Assembly (NCBI GenBank): GCA_963205525.1
Contig: CAUJJP010000016.1
Span: forward strand, 1-5,483
Direction of reading: 5' to 3'
DNA: 5,483 nucleotides
From: Pseudomonadota bacterium
Lineage (GTDB): Bacteria > Pseudomonadota > Gammaproteobacteria > Burkholderiales > Burkholderiaceae
The notes beneath the pieces are model-generated. The model ran no database searches, was not told the DNA's origin, and was given only the letters and a program-made list of their open reading frames with translations. Shown here one piece after another: positions 1 to 5,091 of this stretch (positions within the stretch are counted from its first letter, which is position 1; each line of letters begins with the position of its first letter). The position numbers and the translations under genes were made by a program.

Positions 1-144
1 TACGCGCGCGAGCAGATCGGCAAGATCGCCGTGAACGACTTTTCCACCTACGTGGCGGTCGAGCGCGCCATCGCCAGCGAGGCCTGCGCCCGCCTCAACG
101 CCGGCCGGGTCAAGGGCAAGAGCGTGAAGGCGCGGTTGCGGTAG
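1..144 (+). CDS. dbpA: C-terminal fragment of ATP-dependent RNA helicase, probably DbpA
   Basis: The window opens inside this gene; only the last 47 residues and the TAG stop (142-144) are present. The fragment reads IGKIAVNDFSTYVAVERAIA, then ACARLNAGRVKGKSVKARLR. The IGKI-x-V start, the YVAVER strand and the 'LN-x-G-x-(I/V)KGK' turn before a basic end are typical of the RRM-like RNA-binding domain that closes DbpA helicases. In DbpA this domain binds hairpin 92 of 23S rRNA and directs the helicase to large-subunit assembly. The DEAD-box core, with its Walker and HRIGR motifs, lies off the window, so the family call rests on this domain alone. A DeaD/CsdA-type helicase has a related C-terminal domain and is the main alternative. 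The gene converges on ybeY, with about 112 bases between the stop codons. Confidence 0.72.
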   Translation, partial: YAREQIGKIAVNDFSTYVAVERAIASEACARLNAGRVKGKSVKARLR

Positions 145-190
145 GCGCCGCCCAGGGCTTGGGTGTGAAAGCGTGGCTGAGGGTCTTATC

Positions 191-235
191 GGCCATCGGC
201 GCCCGCTGGACAAGCGCCGGCAGCTATTGAATCAG
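191..235 (-). repeat. Small dispersed intergenic repeat, copy 1 (between dbpA and ybeY)
   Basis: Read on the minus strand this begins ctgattcaatagctgc (235-220) and continues with ggcgcttgtccagcgggcgcc. The 16-base core is identical to 771-786, and the similarity to copy 2 continues for about 20 further bases in diluted form (ggcgc--gtcc-gc--gcg). The sequence folds: cggcgc at 197-202 pairs with gcgccg at 214-219. It lies between two convergent stop codons, so it could help end transcription from either side, but there is no clear run of T after the stem. From memory, elements built around 'aatagctgc-(t/c)-(t/g)gcgc' are common between genes in Comamonadaceae; this was not checked. Confidence 0.6.
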
Positions 236-256
236 TAGTAATCTGGGGCGTGGCCG

Positions 257-724
257 TCACTTCGCGTACGGGTCGGCAAAGCCCAGCCGCGCCAGCAGCG
301 CGGTTTCGCGCGCTTCCATGGCCTCGGCGTCCGCTTCGCTGGTCTCGTGGTCCCAGCCCTGGGCGTGCAGCGCGCCGTGCACCAGCAGGTGGGCGTAGTG
401 CTCGGCCAGGGGCTTGCCCAGCGCCAGTGCCTCGCGCGTCACCACCGGGGCGCACAGCACCAGGTCGGCGGCGAGCAGGGGGGCGCCGCTGTAGTCGAAG
501 GTCAGCACGTTGGTGGCGTGGTCCTTGTGGCGGTAGTCGCGGTTCAGTTGCTGGCCTTCTTCGGCGTCGACCACGCGCACGGTGATCTCGGCCGCCTGCA
601 CGTCGGCGCCGAGTGCCGCGCGCAGCCAGCGGCGCACGTGGTGGCGCGGCAGGGCGGCGCGGTGCGGCGCCATGTCGGGCCCACGGACGAACTGCAGCGA
701 CAGGCTCAGGGGCGGCTGGGGCAT
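257..724 (-). CDS. ybeY: YbeY, endoribonuclease / rRNA maturation factor
   Basis: YbeY is a single-strand-specific metalloendoribonuclease needed for 16S rRNA 3'-end maturation and 70S ribosome quality control in the cytoplasm. The protein has about 155 residues, the normal length. The diagnostic zinc motif H-G-x-L-H-x-x-G-x-D-H is present as HGALHAQGWDH (residues about 116-126), supplying the three metal-binding histidines. Upstream are the conserved 'LN-x-x-YR-x-KD-x-x-TNVLTF' segment (about 60-76) and the 'ADLVLCAPVVTREA' strand (about 86-99), both family hallmarks. I prefer ATG at 724; an in-frame GTG at 733 would add three residues, and neither has a convincing ribosome binding site. The gene follows phoH on the same strand after about 58 bases, the conserved ybeZ-ybeY order. 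In many proteobacteria ybeX follows; here dbpA converges instead. The function is secure from motif and context. Confidence 0.96.
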   Translation of the reverse strand: MPQPPLSLSLQFVRGPDMAPHRAALPRHHVRRWLRAALGADVQAAEITVRVVDAEEGQQLNRDYRHKDHATNVLTFDYSGAPLLAADLVLCAPVVTREALALGKPLAEHYAHLLVHGALHAQGWDHETSEADAEAMEARETALLARLGFADPYAK

Positions 725-734
725 GGGTTGCACA

Positions 735-786
735 AGAAATCAGCTGCTGACGCAGGCGGGACGTGCGCCAGCAGCTATTGAATCAG
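735..786 (-). repeat. Small dispersed intergenic repeat, copy 2 (phoH-ybeY junction, hairpin)
   Basis: This shares the exact 16-base core gcagctattgaatcag (771-786) with copy 1. It forms the best hairpin in the window: agctgctg (742-749) pairs with cagcagct (769-776), and after one mismatch cgca (751-754) pairs with tgcg (764-767), leaving a 9-base loop. The core overlaps the phoH stop codon (783-785), so the repeat supplies the end of that gene. Because phoH and ybeY appear to be co-transcribed, the hairpin would sit in the mRNA between them. There it could stabilise the upstream message or reduce readthrough. The minus-strand sequence after the stem (gatttcttg) is only slightly T-rich, so I do not call it a terminator. 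Confidence 0.65.
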
Positions 787-1742
787 GAGTCCTTGGCGGT
801 CCTGCCGGGTCGCCCGGCGGCGTCGTAGGCGTCGACGATGCGCGCCACCAGCGGGTGGCGCACCACGTCGGCGCTGGTGAAGCGCGTGAAGGCCAGGCCC
901 TTGACGCGGCGCAGCACGCGCTCGGCGTCCACCAGGCCGCTGGTGGCGCCCTTGGGCAGGTCGATCTGGCTGACGTCGCCGGTGACCACGCACTTGCTGC
1001 CGAAGCCGATGCGGGTCAGGAACATCTTCATCTGCTCGGGCGTGGTGTTCTGCGCCTCGTCCAGGATGACGAAGGCGTGGTTCAGCGTGCGCCCGCGCAT
1101 GAAGGCCAGCGGCGCGATCTCCAGCTGGGCGCGCTCGAAGGCCTTGGCCACGCGATCGAACCCCATCAGGTCGTACAGCGCGTCGTACAGCGGGCGCAGG
1201 TAAGGGTCGACCTTCTGCGTCAGATCGCCGGGCAGAAAGCCCAGGCGCTCGCCGGCCTCCACGGCCGGGCGCGTCAGCACGATGCGCTGCACCGACTGGC
1301 GCTCCAGCGCGTCGACCGCGCAGGCCACCGCCAGGTAGGTCTTGCCGGTGCCGGCCGGGCCGATGCCGAAGGTGATGTCGTGCGCGGCGATGTGCTCCAG
1401 GTAGGCGCCCTGGTTGGGCGTGCGCGCCTTCAGGTCGCCGCGGCGCGTGACCAGGCGTGGCCCGGCGCCCGCGTCCTCGCCCAGCGGCTCGCCGTCGCCG
1501 GCCAGCATCAGCTGCACCGTCTCGGTCTTGATCGGGCGGTCGGCCAGCTCGTACAGCGCCTGCAGCACCGTCAGGGCGCGCTCGGCGGGCTTGCGGGCAC
1601 CGTCGATCTTGAACTGCTCGTGCCGGTGCGCGATGGCCACCTGCAGGCCGGCCTCGATGGTGCGCAGGTGCTCGTCCATCGGGCCGCACAGGTGGGCCAG
1701 CCGGGTGTTGTTGGGCGGGGTGAAGGTATGGCGCAGAATCAC
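783..1742 (-). CDS. phoH: PhoH-family (YbeZ-like) P-loop ATPase
   Basis: This is a cytoplasmic PhoH/YbeZ ATPase of about 319 residues, normal for the family. It resembles the N-terminal half of superfamily 1 helicases and works with YbeY in RNA metabolism. Visible motifs are Walker A GPAGTGKT (residues about 128-135), Walker B FVILDEAQ (about 224-231), and the motif-III-like VVTGDVSQIDLP (about 252-263). The N-terminal 'LCGPMDEHLRTIE' region is the KH-like part common in these proteins. I prefer the GTG at 1742-1740, giving MILRHTFTPPNNTRL, because relatives as I recall begin this way and GGGAGA lies about 10 bases upstream. In-frame alternatives are ATG at 1760 and GTG at 1793. The stop lies inside a dispersed repeat. 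ybeY follows on the same strand, and the sensor kinase is divergent. The precise substrate of PhoH proteins remains poorly defined, and phosphate control is not evident here. Confidence 0.95.
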   Translation of the reverse strand: MILRHTFTPPNNTRLAHLCGPMDEHLRTIEAGLQVAIAHRHEQFKIDGARKPAERALTVLQALYELADRPIKTETVQLMLAGDGEPLGEDAGAGPRLVTRRGDLKARTPNQGAYLEHIAAHDITFGIGPAGTGKTYLAVACAVDALERQSVQRIVLTRPAVEAGERLGFLPGDLTQKVDPYLRPLYDALYDLMGFDRVAKAFERAQLEIAPLAFMRGRTLNHAFVILDEAQNTTPEQMKMFLTRIGFGSKCVVTGDVSQIDLPKGATSGLVDAERVLRRVKGLAFTRFTSADVVRHPLVARIVDAYDAAGRPGRTAKDS

Positions 1743-1752
1743 GCGTGGATTG

Positions 1753-1758
1753 TCTCCC
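1753..1758 (-). promoter_or_regulatory. Candidate ribosome binding site deciding the phoH start
   Basis: Read on the minus strand this is GGGAGA, ending 10 bases before the GTG at 1742. It is the only purine-rich Shine-Dalgarno-like stretch near the three possible phoH starts. It overlaps the alternative ATG (1760-1758), which itself has only CCAGG directly in front. This is why the shorter GTG-initiated protein is preferred. The spacing is slightly long, so the support is moderate. Confidence 0.45.
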
Positions 1759-1767
1759 ATCCTGGCC

Positions 1768-3156
1768 GTGAATCCGACCGAACCCTCGCCCACCCTGCCG
1801 AGCGCGCTCTATACCGAGTCGGACCTGCCGCCGACCCTGCCCGGCGCCCTGCACGCCGAGCCCGAGGTGCCGCCGCCGAGCTGGCGCGTGCCGCTGGACG
1901 TGCTGGATGACGAGCGGCCGGCGCGGGCGGCGCATTGGCTGTACCGCCATGCCATCTTGCTGGCGGCCCTGTGGGCCATTCTGCTGGCCACGCTGGCGCT
2001 GGTGCTGGCCACCGGCCGGCCGTGGACCGGCGTGACGCTGGCGGCGCATGACGGGCAGGTGCAGGTGATCGACGTGGCGCCAGGCAGCCCGGCGGCGGCG
2101 GCGGGCGTGCAGGGCGGCATGCGGCTGCTGGCGCTGTCGGCTCCGGATGGGTCCCAGCCACTGGCATTCCAGCCCGGCGATCTGCAGGCCAACCCCGACG
2201 AGTTGCCCAGCTATGCCGAGTGGGGGCGTTTTTACGAGCGCCAGGACCGGCTGGCGCGCCTGCTGGACGGCGAACGGGTGCGGCTGCGGGTGACGACGCC
2301 GCAGGCCGTCGCCGAAGAGGAGCTGATGTTGCGGCCGGCGCGATCACGGCCGCTGTTCAGCCTGCCGTCGGCGTTCTGGAGCCTGATGGTGCTGCAGCTG
2401 GCCATCATGCTGATGGCCGGCTGGGTGATCACCGTGTATCCGCCGCAGCCGGCCGCTCCGCGCGCCGCCGTGGGCGCCGTGGCGATCTCGCTGGTGCTGG
2501 CCAGCGTGGCGGTGTTCGGCGCGCGCGAGCTGGCGCTGCCGTCGCCCCTGTTCCACGCCCTGGTGGTGCTGCAGCATGCGGGCAGCCTGCTGGCCGCGCT
2601 GGCCGTGGCGGGCATCGTCTCGCACTATCCGACGCCCCTGCCCGAGATGGGCGGCTGGCGGGCCTGGTCGGTGGCCGGCCTGTTCCTGCTGTGGGCGCTG
2701 GCCGACGCCCTGTGGTGGCTGCCGTCGCCCGACTGGGCCAGCCGCGCCATGCTGCTGACCAGCGTGGCGGTGATTTCGGTGCAGGCCTTGCGGCAGTGGC
2801 GTGCCCAGAAGGGGGGCGATTCCGTGGCGCGTGACGAGGCGCGCACCCAGGCGGTGATCTGGATTCCGGCCGCGTTCTGTCTGTTCGGCCTGCGCGAGGG
2901 GGCGCTGCTGCTGGGGTTCGCGCCGCCGCTGTCGCAGGCCTGGCTGTATGGGCTGATGGTGGTTGCCGTGGCCACCCGTGCCATCACGCACCGCGAGGTG
3001 CGGGTGTTCGAGCTGGACGACTGGACACGGCAGGTGCTGCTGACCTGGGGCGCCGGCGTCGCCATCCTGCTGTGCTACCGGCTGCTGCAGGCGAGCGACT
3101 GGTTCAGCGACGAGCTGGCCAGGCTGGTGGCGGTGCTGGGCCTGGGCCTGGGCTAG
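1768..3156 (+). CDS. N-terminal membrane-sensor half of the split histidine kinase
   Basis: These 462 residues before the amber codon form the sensory part. Hydrophobic segments are visible at residues about 61-83, then after a soluble domain at about 202-226, 232-252, 263-287, 300-320, 328-345, 364-384, 392-408, 424-441 and 451 onward. The soluble loop (about 90-195) contains VQVIDVAPGSPAAAAGVQGG, the 'V-x-x-V-x-PGSPA-x-x-AG-(L/V)-x-x-GD' style of a PDZ domain, and by topology should lie outside the cytoplasm. Such a PDZ plus many-helix input recalls the ComP type of sensor kinase, but the ligand here is unknown. GTG at 1768 is the preferred start; TTG at 1750 is in frame, and no in-frame ATG occurs until well inside the PDZ-like domain. 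No good Shine-Dalgarno is seen for either. On its own this product could sense but not signal. Confidence 0.72.
   Translation: MNPTEPSPTLPSALYTESDLPPTLPGALHAEPEVPPPSWRVPLDVLDDERPARAAHWLYRHAILLAALWAILLATLALVLATGRPWTGVTLAAHDGQVQVIDVAPGSPAAAAGVQGGMRLLALSAPDGSQPLAFQPGDLQANPDELPSYAEWGRFYERQDRLARLLDGERVRLRVTTPQAVAEEELMLRPARSRPLFSLPSAFWSLMVLQLAIMLMAGWVITVYPPQPAAPRAAVGAVAISLVLASVAVFGARELALPSPLFHALVVLQHAGSLLAALAVAGIVSHYPTPLPEMGGWRAWSVAGLFLLWALADALWWLPSPDWASRAMLLTSVAVISVQALRQWRAQKGGDSVARDEARTQAVIWIPAAFCLFGLREGALLLGFAPPLSQAWLYGLMVVAVATRAITHREVRVFELDDWTRQVLLTWGAGVAILLCYRLLQASDWFSDELARLVAVLGLGLG
1789..1872 (+). repeat. Diverged tandem duplication of 42 bases (14 codons) at the kinase N-terminus
   Basis: Two adjacent 42-base units (1789-1830 and 1831-1872) encode PTLPSALYTESDLP and PTLPGALHAEPEVP. 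They match at 8 of 14 residues, and by my count at about 30 of 42 bases. Both are in the kinase frame, and several differences are silent third-position changes, so the duplication is old and has been kept as coding sequence. The unit lies in the proline-rich, probably cytoplasmic tail before the first membrane helix. It supports a kinase start upstream of 1789, and so the GTG at 1768 or TTG at 1750. Confidence 0.7.
3154..3156 (+). other. In-frame amber (TAG) codon splitting the sensor kinase
   Basis: The TAG follows three perfect copies of CTGGGC (3136-3153, coding Leu-Gly three times) and is followed directly by GTG (3157-3159). It falls within what would be the last membrane helix, LVAVLGLGLG-stop-VLLTRRIWG, whose hydrophobic run and basic cytoplasmic end continue straight across it. 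One base change would restore a Trp, Tyr or Gln codon. The base after the stop is G. TAG also ends the dbpA fragment and the kinase C-terminus, so it is read as a stop in this genome. Confidence 0.85.
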
Positions 3157-4119
3157 GTGCTGCTGACGCGGCGGATCTGGGGCCGCGGCATCTTGCGGCG
3201 CGGGCAGACGCAGCGCGAGCTGACCAGTGCCATCCTGGCGCTGGGCCTGACCGCGCCGGAGGACCGGGCGCCCCTGTGGATCGCCTTGCTGGAAGGCACT
3301 TTCGAGGGGCGCGTGCGCATGATGGAGGGCGTGCAGCCGCCGCGCGTCACCACCGTGTTGAACGGTGGCCGGGCCCTGTGGGTGCCGCCGGTGGCGGGCC
3401 TGCCGGGCGTGCAACTGGGCCCGCGCGACCGCGGCCGGCCCCTGTTCGCCCGCAGCGACCGGCGGCTGGCGATCCGGCTGTCGGTGCTGGCGGCGCAGAT
3501 CATCCATGCCCGCGAAGCGTACGTACGCGGCGCCAGCGAAGAGCGCCAGCGCATCGCCGACGACCTGCACGACGACCTGGGGGCCAAACTGTTGTCGCTG
3601 GTGCACGCGGGCGACCAGAACGGCGCCGGGACCGACGTGAGCCGGCTGGCGCGCGAAGCCCTGGAGGAAATGCGCCTGTCGGTGCGCCACCTGAAAGCCC
3701 AACCGGTGCCGGTGGCCGATGTGCTGGCCGACTGGCGCGCCGAAACCGTGGCGCGCCTGGCCGCCGCTGGCGTGCAGACCGACTGGGATGCCCAGCAGTC
3801 GGGCCGCGTGGCGCCGCTGCCCATGCGCACCGCCGCGCACCTGACGCGCGTGCTGCGCGAGGCGGTGTCCAACGTCATCCACCACAGCGGCGCCAGCTAC
3901 TGCCGGGTGCTGCTGCACGTCAGCCCGATGGCGCTGCACCTGGACGTGGAAGACAACGGCCAGGGCATGGGACTGCCGGGCGGAAATGGGAGGGCTGGAG
4001 GCCTGTCGAGCATCGAGCGCCGCGTGCACCGCCTGGGCGGCACGCACCGCTTCGGCACCGGTGCGCTGGGCGGCACCCTGCTGATGGTGCGCGTGCCGCT
4101 GGAGCCGCCACGCCGGTAG
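3157..4119 (+). CDS. C-terminal histidine kinase half (HisKA_3 and HATPase domains)
   Basis: This open frame of 320 residues begins with GTG immediately after the amber codon and holds the complete catalytic part. The first 130 residues begin with the basic membrane exit (VLLTRRIWGRG) and a linker that may be a degenerate GAF-like fold. The phosphoacceptor motif EERQRIADDLHDDLG spans about 128-142, with the histidine at about 138 (codon 3568-3570), typical of HisKA_3 kinases that partner NarL/LuxR-type regulators. The ATP-binding domain has an N-box (LREAVSNVIHHS, about 233-244), a G1 box (DVEDNGQGMG, about 262-271) and a G2 region (GGLSSIERRVHRLGG, about 281-295). All key residues appear intact. 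If made alone, by re-initiation at GTG, it would be a soluble or weakly membrane-bound kinase with no sensor. Otherwise it is the 3' part of a pseudogene. A later in-frame start, such as ATG at 3319, is possible. Confidence 0.78.
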   Translation: MLLTRRIWGRGILRRGQTQRELTSAILALGLTAPEDRAPLWIALLEGTFEGRVRMMEGVQPPRVTTVLNGGRALWVPPVAGLPGVQLGPRDRGRPLFARSDRRLAIRLSVLAAQIIHAREAYVRGASEERQRIADDLHDDLGAKLLSLVHAGDQNGAGTDVSRLAREALEEMRLSVRHLKAQPVPVADVLADWRAETVARLAAAGVQTDWDAQQSGRVAPLPMRTAAHLTRVLREAVSNVIHHSGASYCRVLLHVSPMALHLDVEDNGQGMGLPGGNGRAGGLSSIERRVHRLGGTHRFGTGALGGTLLMVRVPLEPPRR

Positions 4120-4210
4120 TCGGCCGGGCCGGCAGCCTGTACGCGCGGCGACAAAACGGGGCGTATTTCTCGTTCCGGCGCTTCCCGTGCGGCCGCGGCG
4201 CGGCGCAAAG

Positions 4211-4236
4211 CCCGGCGGCTGCCTAACATCGCCGGG
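4211..4236 (+). promoter_or_regulatory. Possible hairpin over the translation start of the response regulator
   Basis: cccggcg (4211-4217) is perfectly complementary to cgccggg (4230-4236), with a 12-base loop. The right arm ends two bases before the ATG at 4239 and includes the only G-rich stretch that could act as a ribosome binding site. In the mRNA this stem could limit initiation. A 7-base GC stem is easily found by chance in DNA this rich in G and C, so the call is tentative. Confidence 0.25.
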
Positions 4237-4238
4237 TC

Positions 4239-4898
4239 ATGAAAGCTGTGCTTGTCGTCGAGGACCTGCCGGACATCCGTGCCTGGCTGGTCGAGACCGC
4301 CCATATCGCGTTTCCTGGCACCGAGGTGGTGGCGGCGGGTCGCTGTCGCGAGGGCATCGACGCGCTGGCGCGGCAGGCGTTCGACGTCGTGCTGGTCGAT
4401 CTCGAACTGCCCGATGGCAGCGGGGTGTCGGTGATCCGCGCGCTGCGCCAGCAGCAGCCGGCCGCGGTGCCGGTGGTGGTCACCATCCACGACGACGACG
4501 AGCACCTGTTCCCCGCGCTGCAGGCCGGCGCCTTCGGCTATCTGCTGAAGGAATCACCGCGTCAGGACCTGGTGGCCCAGCTGCGGCGCATTGCCGACGG
4601 CGAGCCGCCGCTGTCGCCGCCGATCGCGCGCCGCATCCTGGCCTACTTCAGCCATGGCGGCCCGCGCGTGGTCGACGTCACCCGCTTCGACCCCCACGAG
4701 GCGGTGCTGAACGCCCGCGAAACCGACATCCTGCAGCGCGTCGCCAAGGGCTACACCCTGCCCGAGATCGCCGGTCAGCTGCATCTGTCGCGCCACACGG
4801 TGGCCGACTACGTCAAGCAGATTTACCGCAAGCTCAACGTCTCCTCGCGCGCCGAGGCGGCGCTGGAGGCGGCGCGCCGCGGGCTGGTGCGGCCCTGA
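4239..4898 (+). CDS. NarL/FixJ-family two-component response regulator
   Basis: The protein of 219 residues has a receiver domain followed by a LuxR-type DNA-binding domain, the usual length for the family. In the receiver domain the acidic pair is E8-D9, the phosphoacceptor is D54 (VLVDLELPDGSG), the switch threonine is T82 (VVVTIHDDD), and the conserved lysine is K104 in GYLLKES. The C-terminal helix-turn-helix spans about 156-212. It has LNARETDILQRVAKGYTLPEIA, then LSRHTVADYVKQIYRKLNV, matching the LuxR/GerE consensus that binds DNA as a dimer. ATG at 4239 is a natural start directly before the first beta strand (KAVLVVED). All receiver key residues are intact, so the regulator should be phosphorylatable. 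The obvious donor is the HisKA_3 kinase encoded 119 bases upstream, and that class pairs with this regulator type. The gap is long enough for a separate promoter, but I see no convincing one. The target genes are unknown. Confidence 0.95.
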   Translation: MKAVLVVEDLPDIRAWLVETAHIAFPGTEVVAAGRCREGIDALARQAFDVVLVDLELPDGSGVSVIRALRQQQPAAVPVVVTIHDDDEHLFPALQAGAFGYLLKESPRQDLVAQLRRIADGEPPLSPPIARRILAYFSHGGPRVVDVTRFDPHEAVLNARETDILQRVAKGYTLPEIAGQLHLSRHTVADYVKQIYRKLNVSSRAEAALEAARRGLVRP

Positions 4899-4899
4899 A

Positions 4900-4949
4900 G
4901 CGAGGGCCTCCGCGCAGCGCCACGGCGCCCCCTCGCGCCCGGCGCCGGG
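4900..4949 (+). terminator. GC-rich hairpin region after the response regulator, possible terminator
   Basis: Two inverted repeats follow the response regulator stop (4896-4898). gcgaggg (4900-4906) pairs with ccctcgc (4930-4936), and cccggcgccggg (4938-4949) is a perfect 12-base palindrome. After them comes ggttgaaaagggc, with no run of T, so an intrinsic plus-strand terminator is not well supported. The structures may still pause polymerase or protect the 3' end of the kinase-regulator message. Confidence 0.35.
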
Positions 4950-4990
4950 GTTGAAAAGGGCCACGCAGCGCTCCCCGGTTGCTCTTGAAA

Positions 4991-5046
4991 ATGAAGCTGC
5001 TTGCGCAGCAGCGGCGGCGCTTCTGGCTTGATTTATCATTGATTCA
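4991..5046 (+). repeat. Small dispersed intergenic repeat, related copy 3 (upstream of ruvA)
   Basis: The stretch atgaagctgcttgcgcagca followed by a GC segment and cttgatttatcattgattcat resembles copies 1 and 2 in plan. It has an 'agctgc(t)-(t/g)gcgc' core next to an AT-rich flank containing 'gattca'. It folds locally: gctgct (4996-5001) pairs with agcagc (5007-5012). It is much more diverged than copies 1 and 2 are from each other, so membership of one family is a judgement. The AT-rich tail (5028-5047) is the most likely place for a ruvA promoter in this gap, although I see no good -35/-10 pair. Confidence 0.45.
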
Positions 5047-5091
5047 TCCCGGCGCCGAGGCGCCACCACCCACCGCCTGAAAGCCCCCGCC

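Larger units (their letters stand above)
1768..4119 (+). pseudogene. Membrane sensor histidine kinase interrupted by one in-frame amber codon
   Basis: Read through the TAG at 3154-3156, this is one continuous frame of 784 codons. In order it encodes a proline-rich N-terminal tail, one membrane helix, a PDZ-like extracytoplasmic domain, about nine more membrane helices, a linker, a HisKA_3-type DHp helix with His about 601, and an HATPase domain. Neither half alone is a complete sensor kinase, and the two halves share a frame with no gap or overlap. The simplest reading is therefore a single gene with a nonsense change at codon 463, such as TGG or TAC to TAG. No frameshift or other stop is present, which suggests a recent mutation, a sequence error, or a functional split. 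The response regulator gene follows 119 bases downstream. The two halves are described separately. Confidence 0.6.

Noticed and set aside
741..776. Intrinsic terminator between phoH and ybeY.
   Set aside because: The stem is good, but no T-run follows on the transcribed strand, and the two genes are expected to be co-transcribed. It is better treated as part of the dispersed repeat.
257..783. Loss of ybeX (corC-like) from the ybeZ-ybeY-ybeX cluster as an anomaly.
   Set aside because: ybeX does not follow ybeY here, but in many genomes it lies elsewhere, and the window is too short to show absence.
775..2049. A 424-codon minus-strand open frame overlapping phoH in another frame.
   Set aside because: phoH in its own frame has Walker A, Walker B and full-length similarity, whereas this frame is Arg/Gly/Ala-rich with no domains. 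Plus-strand frames over phoH and ybeY (for example 582-1910) fail for the same reason.
3154..3156. Reassignment of TAG to an amino acid.
   Set aside because: TAG ends the dbpA fragment (142-144) and the kinase (4117-4119) at natural protein ends, and no suppressor tRNA is visible in the window.
2344..4047. A 567-codon open frame antisense to the sensor kinase.
   Set aside because: Its protein is low-complexity (rich in Gln, His, Arg and Ala) with no recognisable domain. It is the expected shadow of a high-GC gene whose third positions are mostly G or C.
3072..4226. A 384-codon plus-strand frame overlapping the kinase C-terminal half, suggesting that the break is a frameshift.
   Set aside because: The membrane half and the kinase half are in the same frame on either side of TAG, and the catalytic motifs are only in that frame. 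The overlapping frame is arginine- and proline-rich shadow sequence.
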